Under the pieces are notes generated by a model, which ran no database searches, had not been told where the DNA came from, and saw only the letters and a list, made by a program, of their open reading frames with translations. The position numbers and the translations under genes are program-made. From Candidatus Kuenenia stuttgartensis (GTDB lineage Bacteria; Planctomycetota; Planctomycetia; Pirellulales; UBA1268): a DNA stretch of 34,135 bases. How positions within the stretch are numbered: position 1 is the first letter of the stretch; every line of letters starts with the position of its first letter. The DNA lies in NCBI GenBank assembly GCA_945897435.1, contig CAMDFJ010000014.1:1-34135 (forward strand), in the 5' to 3' direction. This document shows positions 1 to 8,300 of the stretch, in pieces.

Positions 1-1517
1 GAGATGTCGCCGTCCTCGTCACCGATGTAGACCTTGCCGTCCACCACGAGGGGCGAGCCCCAACTGGCCGCGAGCATGTCGTGGGTCCAGTGGGGCTTGC
101 CGGTCTTCAGGTCGAGACAGTGAAACAGCCCACTGAAGTCGGCGACGAACAGCAGCCCGTCCTGGATGGCGACGGTGCCGCAGGTGCGGTGCATCGTCTC
201 TTCGAAGTCGAGTTTGCCGTTGCCATCGACATCGAAGCCGGGATAGTGCCAGACCGCGGCGGAATTGGGATTCGGCCGCGAAACCTCCCCCTGCTCCTTG
301 ATCACGGCCTGCTCGCGGCGTCGGGGCAGTGGCTTGGAGGGGTCGGCCAGACTAAGGGCGAGTTCGCTGGAGACGTCGCCCCGCTTCGTCGGATCGATGC
401 ACCAGAGATGGCCCACGCCCTCGCCATGCTCGGGATCCTCGCCGACGGCGATGTAGACGAGCCCGTCGTGGACGACAGGCGTGCCGATGATGTGGTTGCG
501 GTCGGCGCGGCCGCCGAGCGTGTATTTCGACTCCTTCGGATTGCAGTCGAACTGCCAGAGGAGCTTCGCCCGGCCCGGACCCGAGCCAGGAGAGCCTTCA
601 CCGCGGGCGTCGAAGGCATAGAGCCAGCCGTCGCCGCCGCCGAAGAGCACCTGCGGCACGCCGCCGAGTTCGGCGTAGGCCGGACTCGACCACTGGCCGT
701 GGAGCACGAAGGCACCGGGTGAGCCGTCGGCCCAGAGCAGTTTTCCGTCCCGCTTGTCGAGGCAGAGGAAACTCGGGGCTTCGGGGTTGGGAAGGTTGAG
801 GTGGCCCTCGTCGACCCCGTTGCTCGTGTTCACGAAGAGGAAGTCACCCGCGCTCGTCACGCTGCATGAGCACATGTTGTGCTGCGAGACGCCGAGATCC
901 TTCATCATGTCGAGCACCCAGACGCAGTCGGCCTCGTCCTCCGCCTGGATTTTCTCGCCGCTGAAGGGGCCGTCGTTCTCGCCGTCGCGGAAGCCCTCGG
1001 TGTCGAGGCACTTCACCTCGCCGCGGCTGGTGACGTACCAGAGCCGGTCACCCTCGACGAGCGGCGCGCAGCAGATGCCCTGCAGCGGCCAGTCGTGCAC
1101 CCGGCCTGTCGGCAGCTTCTCACTCGAATCCTGCCAGAGGAACGAGCCCGTCTTGATGTCGAAGGCGAGCAGGCAGCCGAGGTCGGTCGCCGGCGGATAC
1201 CGCTTCAGCCAGCCCTTGCCGTTGTTCGTGCCGACGAAGGCCTTGCCGCCCGCGATCACCGGGTTGCCGTAGGTCTGGCTGCCGAGCGGCGCCGCCCAGG
1301 CGACGTTCCGGCTCGTCTCAGGCTTCCAGGCCCCGGTCTCGACGTCGAAGTCGCCGGGGGCCCAGTCGACTGGAATGTTCTTGGCGTCGGAGACGTTGTT
1401 GCGGACGGGCGAACCGCCCCACTGGTTCCAGTCGGCGGCCTCCGCCACATTGCACAGGCCGCAGGCGCCGAGCGTGGTCAGAGTCGCCAGGGCGATAATC
1501 GATTGCTTGATGTTCAC
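1..1517 (-). CDS. Exported PQQ-like beta-propeller protein, C-terminus beyond window
   Basis: Direct translation from GTG at 1517 gives 505 uninterrupted residues running off the left edge. The start is supported by GGAGG seven bases upstream, and it overlaps the TGA of the preceding gene as GTGA, so translation is probably coupled. The N-terminus is a signal peptide; it could be cut after VAEA, or LGAC (residues 16-19) could act as a lipobox. The mature part opens with ADWNQWGG, the usual start of planctomycete propeller proteins. Blade-type strands recur (GNPVIAGGKAFVGTNNG, SPLVVDGKVYIGDEDG). An EF-hand-like loop, DVDGNGKLDFEE, lies at residues 429-440 and suggests calcium binding. No catalytic PQQ-dehydrogenase residues were identified, so an enzymatic role is not claimed. 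It probably acts outside the cytoplasm, alongside the next propeller protein. Confidence 0.88.
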   Translation of the reverse strand, partial: MNIKQSIIALATLTTLGACGLCNVAEAADWNQWGGSPVRNNVSDAKNIPVDWAPGDFDVETGAWKPETSRNVAWAAPLGSQTYGNPVIAGGKAFVGTNNGKGWLKRYPPATDLGCLLAFDIKTGSFLWQDSSEKLPTGRVHDWPLQGICCAPLVEGDRLWYVTSRGEVKCLDTEGFRDGENDGPFSGEKIQAEDEADCVWVLDMMKDLGVSQHNMCSCSVTSAGDFLFVNTSNGVDEGHLNLPNPEAPSFLCLDKRDGKLLWADGSPGAFVLHGQWSSPAYAELGGVPQVLFGGGDGWLYAFDARGEGSPGSGPGRAKLLWQFDCNPKESKYTLGGRADRNHIIGTPVVHDGLVYIAVGEDPEHGEGVGHLWCIDPTKRGDVSSELALSLADPSKPLPRRREQAVIKEQGEVSRPNPNSAAVWHYPGFDVDGNGKLDFEETMHRTCGTVAIQDGLLFVADFSGLFHCLDLKTGKPHWTHDMLAASWGSPLVVDGKVYIGDEDGDI

Positions 1518-3859
1518 TGCACAGCCTCCACTCTCACGTTGTCGATGTAGATCTCGGAATCCTTGGAGTTGCCGAAGAAGCCCGGACTCCCCTGCAGGTT
1601 TCCAGTGCCGTGGACGCCCTCGATCGTCCAGCCCTCGGGTTCGGCTTCGCCCCGCGGCCAGACCTTGCCGCGGAGCAGGGCCGATCCCTCCCGGGTCCGG
1701 GCCTCCAGTTTCATGGTGTACCAGCGGCCGGCCTCCCATGCGAAGGGAATCGTCTTCGAGAAGTAGGTCGCCACCTGCGGCGGCCAGGATCGCAATTGAA
1801 GCTGCTGGCTGGCACCCATCATGTCGAGCGTGTACCGCTGGGCGATGAGGCCCATGTCGGGCATCCGCGCCTTCTCGAGCGCCGCGGGGTTGCCAAACTT
1901 CTTGGCGAAGGCGTCGGCATCGGAACTGGCCGAATTCGCCGCCGGCGTGGCCGGATCGCCGGGCTTCTCGACGCCCGTTTCCCGGGCCCGGAAGTCTGCC
2001 TGAATCAAATAGTCGTGCAGGCTGATCGGCCCGATCCAGCCCTGGCTTCGCGTGCCCTTGGGGATCGTCGTCACCTTCACGAGGCACTTCGAGCCATCGA
2101 CCTCACGGACCAGGTGCCGGTATCGCATCCCGATCCAGGGGAGCGGGGGCTCCCCCCGCATGACACCCGTCTTCGGGTCGGCCGAAAGGGCGACCTCGTC
2201 GAAGTCGAAGCTCCAGGGCAGGGGTGGCATCGAGCGGATCCGGGCCCTGCCTTCGAGGTTTCCAACCTTCGCCGTCACGATCGCGGCGGCGTGGCTGCCG
2301 GCCGGGGCCGTATAGGTCCCGTTCTGGGCCACGGTGCCTGCCGTGCTGCTGAATTCCGCCGGCGACTCCTTCACAAACCTGCCAGTCGCGTCGAAGAGGC
2401 GGACCTTCAGCGGGAGCGTCTCGCCGGCCGCAATCTGGGCCTCGGCCGGCACGACCTGCACCCAGGCGGGCTCACCGGCCGGGGCCTTGGTGGCGTCGGA
2501 GACCTTTTGTGGTACCGCCGGACCGACAGATGCGGAGGAGGATAACGTCGCGGCCTTGTCACCGAGGCAATACAGCCGCGCGGCGGTGGTCAGATAGACG
2601 AGCCCGTTGTTGGCGACGGGCGATGCCGTCACCTCGTCATCTTCGTTCAGCCGCATTCGATTCACGAACTTCATCCCATCGGCGGTCGGCTCGATCACGT
2701 GCCAGCCGCTCGTCGAGCAGACGTAGAGCCGGCCATCGGCGACCAGCGGGCTCCCTCGGACGATCGTGCCCAGAAGTTTTTGAGGCCGACCGACCGGTTC
2801 ACCCGTCTGGCGGTTGAATGCGTAGACCTTGGCGCCGTCGTCGATGCAGTAGAGCCTTTCACCGAGAATCACCGGCATTGAGCGGCCGTCCATCACGCCC
2901 TTCTTCTGCCAGATCGCATGGCTGGCGGTGATGTCGCCCGAGCCGATTCCCTTGAAGGCGGTGACAGAGCCCATCGAGGTGTTGTCGAGGTTTTCCTCCG
3001 CCTGGGAGATGAACACGTTCTCGCCATCCACCAGCGGGGCGACGTTGAGTCCGCGACGGGAAAGCTTGAAGTTCCAGACGGCCTTGCCCGTTCGAGGCTG
3101 GAAGTTCCAGACACTGCCGTCGCTCGAGCCGAAGACGAGCGCGGCCTGCCCGCCGAAATCGGAGAGTGACGGCGTGCTGTAGGTGGTGTCCTCGGGCAGT
3201 TCCTTCGTGCCGTTCATCCAGCGGACGGCGCCCGTGGCCTTGTCGAGCCCGAGGAAGCGGTGGGCGGGTCGCGCCGTGTCGCCCCAGCCGGTGACCACGG
3301 CGCTGGCGATCACGAGATCCTCGAAGACCACCGGGATATTCGTCCGGCCACCATAGGTGGAGAGAAACCCAAACTCTTCGTGGAGCGACCGTTGCCATTT
3401 CGTCTTCCCGGTCGTCGCGTCCATCGCCGTGAACACACCGCAGACGCCATGGGCGAAGACCGTCTTGGATTCGGGATCGGCGATCACCGCCGACCAGCCG
3501 ACCCGTTCGGCCGGCACGTCCGAGAGATAGACGTTGAACACGTTCTCCCAGAGCTTCTTTCCGGTGGCCGCGTCGAGACAAAGCACCTTCTCGGCCTCCT
3601 CGTTCGTGCCTGGCTTGTGGCGGACCAGCGTGTAGAGCCTGTCGCGCATGATCACCGGCGTGGAGATGCCGCCGGCCTCGTCGTTCTTCCAAAGCAGGTT
3701 CGTTCCCTTCTCGGGATCGAACGAGGTCACGAGAGGCGGGCCCTCGTAGTGACGATCCTGACGCGGGCCCCGCCAGTCGGGCCAGTCGCCGAAGCATTCG
3801 GCCGATGCGAGCGTGAAGCAGATCATCCAGATGACGCAGAGCGTTTTCAGGAACCGCAT
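1514..3859 (-). CDS. Exported PQQ-like beta-propeller protein with Ig-like and C-terminal beta-sandwich regions
   Basis: 781 residues. The start ATG is preceded by GGAAGG five bases upstream. Residues 1-21 form a signal peptide (MRFLKTLCVIWMICFTLASA) and the mature part begins near GDWPDWRGP. Residues about 25-435 are a PQQ-like propeller with repeated motifs such as DAATGKKLWE, DATTGKTKWQ, DKATGAVRWM and RQTGEPVG. Residues about 460-540 look like a bacterial Ig-like domain (AGETLPLKVRLFDATGRFV). The last 230 residues (FDFDEVALSADPKTG to DSEIYIDNVRVEA) resemble a LamG or DUF1080-type beta-sandwich, common in planctomycete carbohydrate-related proteins. It lies 52 bp after the FGE-like gene and overlaps the next propeller gene. 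An extracytoplasmic scaffold or binding role is inferred; the substrate is unknown. Confidence 0.9.
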   Translation of the reverse strand: MRFLKTLCVIWMICFTLASAECFGDWPDWRGPRQDRHYEGPPLVTSFDPEKGTNLLWKNDEAGGISTPVIMRDRLYTLVRHKPGTNEEAEKVLCLDAATGKKLWENVFNVYLSDVPAERVGWSAVIADPESKTVFAHGVCGVFTAMDATTGKTKWQRSLHEEFGFLSTYGGRTNIPVVFEDLVIASAVVTGWGDTARPAHRFLGLDKATGAVRWMNGTKELPEDTTYSTPSLSDFGGQAALVFGSSDGSVWNFQPRTGKAVWNFKLSRRGLNVAPLVDGENVFISQAEENLDNTSMGSVTAFKGIGSGDITASHAIWQKKGVMDGRSMPVILGERLYCIDDGAKVYAFNRQTGEPVGRPQKLLGTIVRGSPLVADGRLYVCSTSGWHVIEPTADGMKFVNRMRLNEDDEVTASPVANNGLVYLTTAARLYCLGDKAATLSSSASVGPAVPQKVSDATKAPAGEPAWVQVVPAEAQIAAGETLPLKVRLFDATGRFVKESPAEFSSTAGTVAQNGTYTAPAGSHAAAIVTAKVGNLEGRARIRSMPPLPWSFDFDEVALSADPKTGVMRGEPPLPWIGMRYRHLVREVDGSKCLVKVTTIPKGTRSQGWIGPISLHDYLIQADFRARETGVEKPGDPATPAANSASSDADAFAKKFGNPAALEKARMPDMGLIAQRYTLDMMGASQQLQLRSWPPQVATYFSKTIPFAWEAGRWYTMKLEARTREGSALLRGKVWPRGEAEPEGWTIEGVHGTGNLQGSPGFFGNSKDSEIYIDNVRVEAVQ

Positions 3860-3911
3860 GAAACCCTTCCTGAGGATCGTGAGGAAGATCGCCCGAAGGC
3901 GACCGGTTGGA

Positions 3912-5162
<1,251 letters not shown>

Positions 5163-5298
5163 CAGGACGTCCTTAGGTCAGGCGATCGCAGGCCCGGGGC
5201 GGGCCACGTCGCCGATCGATCAGCCATACACTGGGGGATCACAAAACCCTAAAGTGTAATCTCAGCGATCGCTCCCTGCCCATATTCGAGAATGCTCC
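5163..5298. promoter_or_regulatory. Divergent promoter region between FGE-like gene and smpB
   Basis: This 136-bp spacer must hold the promoters for both divergent units. It is less GC-rich near 5230-5260. TACACT and AGTGTA form an inverted pair about 18 bp apart (near 5227-5258), and the palindrome GCGATCGC occurs twice (near 5178 and 5263). No confident -35/-10 pair was found, so this is a location and not a mapped promoter. Confidence 0.35.
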
Positions 5299-5832
5299 GT
5301 GGCCGCCCCAAAGCCGACTAAATCCAGTCCCGCGAAGCCTGCCGGCAAGGCCAAGCCGGACGAGGCAGCGGTCGAGAAGGTCGTCGCCGAAAACCGCCGT
5401 GCCCGCCACGAGTACGAGATCATCGACACGCTCGAATGCGGGATCGCGCTTGTCGGCAGCGAGGTCAAGAGCCTGAGGGCGGGCAAGATGTCGCTCGACG
5501 AGGCCTACGGACGGGTCGACGGGGACGAGGTCTGGCTGATCGGCTGCGACATCCCCGAATACGAGAAGGCCAACCAGCTCAACCATCAGCCGAAGCGGCC
5601 GCGAAAACTCCTCCTCCACCGCCGGGAAATCAGGAAGTTCGCCAGTCTGGCCTACGAGAAGGGCCTGACTCTGGTCCCCTTGAAGATGTACTTCAAGAAT
5701 GGCCGGGTAAAACTGCTGATGGGCATCGGCCGGGGCCGCAAGACCCACGACAAGCGCGAGCATCTCAAGGCCAAGACCGCCAAGCGGGATATTGAAACCG
5801 CCCTCCGCGGCAGGGGCCGCGGAGGGCGGTGA
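5299..5832 (+). CDS. smpB: SsrA-binding protein SmpB
   Basis: SmpB binds tmRNA and delivers it to stalled ribosomes for trans-translation in the cytoplasm. The 177-residue product has the family signature: VAENRRARHEYEI, ECGIALVGSEVKSLRAG, AYGRVDGDEVWL, KRPRKLLLHRREI, LVPLKMYFKNGRVKLLMGI, and the basic tail GRGRKTHDKREHLKAK that enters the mRNA channel. It is a little longer than usual because of a Lys/Pro/Ala-rich N-terminus of about 25 residues and a Gly/Arg C-terminus (RGRGRGGR). The start codon is GTG. An out-of-frame ATG at 5292 opens a nine-codon frame that overlaps the start. The 3' end of the gene is itself a long hairpin. No tmRNA gene was recognised in the window. Confidence 0.97.
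   Translation: MAAPKPTKSSPAKPAGKAKPDEAAVEKVVAENRRARHEYEIIDTLECGIALVGSEVKSLRAGKMSLDEAYGRVDGDEVWLIGCDIPEYEKANQLNHQPKRPRKLLLHRREIRKFASLAYEKGLTLVPLKMYFKNGRVKLLMGIGRGRKTHDKREHLKAKTAKRDIETALRGRGRGGR
5797..5830. terminator. 15-bp perfect hairpin covering the end of smpB
   Basis: The arms ACCGCCCTCCGCGGC (5797-5811) and GCCGCGGAGGGCGGT (5816-5830) pair perfectly around an AGGG loop. The right arm ends on the T of the smpB stop codon. On the minus strand the hairpin is followed by TTTCAATAT, so it may mainly terminate the convergent minus-strand gene at 5873. On the plus strand there is no U-run. Confidence 0.6.
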
Positions 5833-5843
5833 GAAACGTCGTT

Positions 5844-5863
5844 GCCCGCATCGCAATGCGGGC
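5844..5863. terminator. Second hairpin between convergent genes
   Basis: GCCCGCAT (5844-5851) and ATGCGGGC (5856-5863) pair perfectly around the loop CGCA, between smpB and the convergent small gene. There is no T-run on either side. A ten-base palindrome, CCGCTAGCGG (5870-5879), covers the stop codon of the minus-strand gene. It probably assists 3'-end formation of the convergent transcripts. Confidence 0.45.
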
Positions 5864-5872
5864 GAAGGGCCG

Positions 5873-6097
5873 CTAGCGGTCGTCGCCGGCAGCGACCAAC
5901 AGCTCCGAGGATTCGGTCGAGTCCTCGGGGTGCCAGAGAGGCATGCCCCTCTGGATCCGCTCCGCGAGAATGTCGAGCTTCTGCCTCGAACCGGCGGGGG
6001 CTGTCGTGGGCACGAACTCTGGTGTGGTGTGGGGCTCGAAATTCTCGTCGTGACCGTAGAGCTCGATGATTTCGAAGACGTTGCGGATGCGGGCCAT
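5873..6097 (-). CDS. Small conserved-looking protein with PAGS...LWHPED motif
   Basis: 74 residues from ATG at 6097. This start is preferred over the upstream ATG at 6208 because an AGGAG lies 13 bases upstream and because MARIRNVFEIIELYG looks like a natural N-terminus. The 37 residues that the longer frame would add look random. The C-terminal half has the pattern PAGSRQKLDILAERIQRG followed by MPLWHPEDS. I recall this pattern from short planctomycete proteins of unknown function, but have no search result to support it. There is no signal peptide, membrane segment or catalytic motif. It is convergent with smpB and probably shares the hairpins between them as terminators. Confidence 0.65.
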   Translation of the reverse strand: MARIRNVFEIIELYGHDENFEPHTTPEFVPTTAPAGSRQKLDILAERIQRGMPLWHPEDSTESSELLVAAGDDR

Positions 6098-6467
6098 CGG
6101 GACGAAACAACTCCTGTAAAAAAATTGGATTCCATCACCCGACGAGGCAATGGGCCAATCCCAATGCCCCCGGGCTTGTATTTCCGGGTATCTGTTTTTG
6201 CCAGGCATCTTCAGGATGCATGGCCACGATGCATGTCCGGCATGACTGCGGCCGGATCGGCCGAGCCGCCATGCACACCGCGGAGGGGACGGCCGGGCGG
6301 CCGCTGCGGATGGCAGGTCGAACAGGACTTCGACATTATGGAGCCTCGCTTGCGCGAGTCAAACATTTGGCGCCAGAAGTTTTCGAACGCCATGCTGAGG
6401 GGTTTTTTTCGACCGCCTGAGCCACTTCCCGACCCATCTTTGGCCGGGAATTTTTCCGATTCCGGGG
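6098..6467. other. 370-bp stretch without a convincing gene
   Basis: It lies between two minus-strand genes and should hold the promoter of the 74-residue gene. Short frames exist on both strands (one on minus with a CSTCH motif, one on plus ending at 6420), but neither has a ribosome site or a protein-like composition. The right part has a T7 run (6404-6410) and a hairpin followed by T5 on the plus strand. Confidence 0.4.
6426..6455 (+). terminator. Hairpin plus T5, orphan plus-strand terminator-like site
   Basis: TTCCCG (6426-6431) pairs with CGGGAA (6445-6450), with two further G-C pairs inside, and TTTTT follows at 6451-6455 on the plus strand. No plus-strand gene precedes it. On the minus strand there is no T-run, although the adjacent lipoprotein gene ends at 6468 and could use the hairpin. 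Confidence 0.35.
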
Positions 6468-6935
6468 TCAGTTGCCGGGCGTGCCCGGCGGCAGGGCGAT
6501 CTCGATGTCGCCGGGGGGTGGCACCGTCGAGTTTGCCGGCTGCGGAGGCCTGGCGGCCGGATCGAACTTCGGAGTGTCGGTTCCAGTGCGGGCCTCGAGG
6601 TCGGCTGTCAACGAGAGCGGTTCGCCCCCGCCCGCCGGGCGAACCTCGAGCAGCGTGACTCCCCAGGCGTCGCCGAGTTTCTTTCCCTCGATGACCACGG
6701 TTCCTGCGGCCTTCGGCCCGCTCGCCTGGAACTGCATTGCAGCGATGCCGTCGGTCTCATTTGCCCGGCCTGTGATGGCATCGGCGCAGGCAACGGGTCT
6801 GCCGAAGGCAGCGGCGACACGTTCATTCTTCATCACCTCTTCCCTGGCCTCGACAACCAGCGGATGGCTCGAAAGGCGGCTGCAGCCTGCCGCGAGGATG
6901 CCCAGCATCAGGATCGGAAACAGGAAGCGGGGCAT
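6468..6935 (-). CDS. Coa1-like lipoprotein
   Basis: 155 residues. The ATG at 6935 has a strong GGAGG seven bases upstream and is chosen over an ATG 30 bases earlier. The N-terminus MPRFLFPILMLGILAAGC is a lipoprotein signal with lipobox LAAGC (cysteine at 18), so the mature protein is probably membrane anchored. The following segment resembles the Coa1/Tim21-like family: HPLVVEAREEVMKNERVAAA, FGRPV, GIAAMQFQASGPKAAG, TVVIEGKKLGDAWGVTLLEV. In eukaryotes Coa1 helps cytochrome oxidase assembly; bacterial members are mostly uncharacterised. The last 45 residues are Pro-rich and probably disordered. No oxidase genes are nearby, so a respiratory role would be inference only. Confidence 0.8.
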   Translation of the reverse strand: MPRFLFPILMLGILAAGCSRLSSHPLVVEAREEVMKNERVAAAFGRPVACADAITGRANETDGIAAMQFQASGPKAAGTVVIEGKKLGDAWGVTLLEVRPAGGGEPLSLTADLEARTGTDTPKFDPAARPPQPANSTVPPPGDIEIALPPGTPGN

Positions 6936-7025
6936 CGAATATCCTCCATGAGTCGTCCGGTTCATCCAAACCCGTGAAGCCGTTCAGTCGGGTCGCAGCA
7001 TGCAGCCCTCGGAAAAGCGAGCGGA

Positions 7026-7619
7026 TCAGTCCTTGGCGTCGTGGGCCCGGCACCAGGCGATCTTTTCAGCCGTTGTCGTGGGGAGCGAACCGCCCGCAGC
7101 CGGCTTCTTGGCCGCCACCTTGGCCGGTGGCTTGGAAGCAGGCTCGGGGGTGGCAACGACGGCCTCAGCTGCCGGTGCCTCGACCTCGGGCTCTCCAGCC
7201 GCCGGAACGGCCGGTGCCGGCTTCGCGGCGGGAGCCGCTCCACTCTTGGCCCGGGCCGCGGCGAGAATGTCGGCGGTTGAGGGGCGGCCGGCCGCCGCTG
7301 GCTTTGCGGCGGGTTTTGCCGCAGCGGGCTTCTCGGCAGCCGGCTTCGCCGCAGTCTTGGCGGGTGCTGCCGCCTTGGCCGGCTTTTCCTCCGGCGGTTT
7401 CGGCAGCGGCTTGGGAACGATCTTCAGGGCCGACGGGTCGATGTCGAACCAACCGATATTGTTGTATTGGTCAAACTCGACGAGGCAGCGGCCGTTCATG
7501 TTGACCGTCTTCACCTGACCGGTGGTCCGGGCGAAGCGGGCCAGTTCCGGGGCGGGCGAGTCGATCACGACGTATTTGTCGGTCCACTCCGATTTGAGCC
7601 GCTCGATGACGTCAAACAT
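7026..7619 (-). CDS. Protein with conserved-looking N-domain and H1-like Ala/Pro/Lys tail
   Basis: 197 residues. Residues 1-70 form a compact domain (MFDVIERLKSEWTDKYVVID, TGQVKTVNMNGRCLVEFDQY, NNIGWFDIDPSALKIV) that reads like a small beta-barrel of KOW or SH3 type. Residues 71-175 are low complexity, mostly Ala, Pro and Lys, with repeated AAKPAA units like the tails of bacterial histone H1-like proteins. The last 16 residues are again ordered (TAEKIAWCRAHDAKD). No signal peptide is present, so it is cytoplasmic. I believe similar N-domains occur in other planctomycetes, but I cannot name a family. Nucleic-acid or ribosome binding is a reasonable guess from the basic tail, not shown. Confidence 0.75.
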   Translation of the reverse strand: MFDVIERLKSEWTDKYVVIDSPAPELARFARTTGQVKTVNMNGRCLVEFDQYNNIGWFDIDPSALKIVPKPLPKPPEEKPAKAAAPAKTAAKPAAEKPAAAKPAAKPAAAGRPSTADILAAARAKSGAAPAAKPAPAVPAAGEPEVEAPAAEAVVATPEPASKPPAKVAAKKPAAGGSLPTTTAEKIAWCRAHDAKD

Positions 7620-7735
7620 GGTGCCGTTCCGAAGCCCTGGATCCTGCCGTCAGACCCCACGAATCTGATCGATCGGCCGGGGGATCGCAAGATGCCGCCG
7701 GCGGCTGCGGCGCAGGGCCGCAAACCACCCAGGTT

Positions 7736-8212
7736 TCATGCCTCGACTGGTCCTGAGGGGCCGAATGCGTAGGTCCACTGGACCGTGGCGGGCGGCGTTG
7801 TCGGGCCATCCTCGGGGAGGAAGGCTTTTTGTCCGGCGGGGCCGAGATAGGTCGAGCCGAGCCAGACCGGGGGCTCGACAAGGCGGCAGGCAATCTCGAA
7901 CCTGACCCATTCTCGCCTCGTGGCATCCCCGCTCACGGCGGCAGAGAAGTGCGACCTTCCCGCGAGCCCAACCGCCAGAATTGCCGGGCCCTGCGGCAGT
8001 TCGAGCCGCGAGAGTTCCACGAACGCGGGCGAGGCGGGCCAGCGGGCATCAGCCTCCTCCGCCCGTGGGCCCTCGATCGATGACCAGCAGCCCGCCGCGC
8101 CGCAGGTCACCCGATGGCACCAGCGATCGCCGATCCAGCTGAAGGTGACGTCGATCTCCCCGACGACAAGCCTGACTGGGCTGCGAAACGGAGCGGATCT
8201 CGTGTTTCTCAT
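7736..8212 (-). CDS. Hypothetical protein
   Basis: 158 residues, no recognised domain. The sequence has the balanced composition of a real protein (VRLVVGEIDVTFSWIGDRW, FVELSRLELPQGPAILAVGL, WVRFEIACRLVEPPVWLGST) and good high-GC codon use. WCHRV and CGAAGCW provide three cysteines and a histidine near residues 32-43, which might bind metal. There is no signal peptide. The ATG at 8212 has no clear ribosome site, so the first 15 or so residues are uncertain. It diverges from the histidine kinase gene across 88 bp and lies 116 bp upstream of the H1-tail protein on the same strand. Confidence 0.7.
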   Translation of the reverse strand: MRNTRSAPFRSPVRLVVGEIDVTFSWIGDRWCHRVTCGAAGCWSSIEGPRAEEADARWPASPAFVELSRLELPQGPAILAVGLAGRSHFSAAVSGDATRREWVRFEIACRLVEPPVWLGSTYLGPAGQKAFLPEDGPTTPPATVQWTYAFGPSGPVEA

Positions 8213-8300
8213 TGGGTCGCGGTTGTGATCGATTTCATGGGCGGCGTCGTTCAGGGAAAGTTAGCATAGGGGCTGCACCCGATCCCGAAGGAAGCTTTCC

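Noticed and set aside
1610-2545. Plus-strand frame of 311 codons opposite the second propeller gene
   Set aside because: Antisense shadow; the minus-strand product has signal peptide and propeller repeats.
5292-5321. Nine-codon upstream frame overlapping the smpB GTG start
   Set aside because: No ribosome site and no feature suggesting regulation; probably chance.
6211-6393. Minus-strand 60-codon frame with CSTCH motif
   Set aside because: No ribosome site, no signal peptide, Pro/Arg/Gly-rich composition; the CxxCH match is probably chance.
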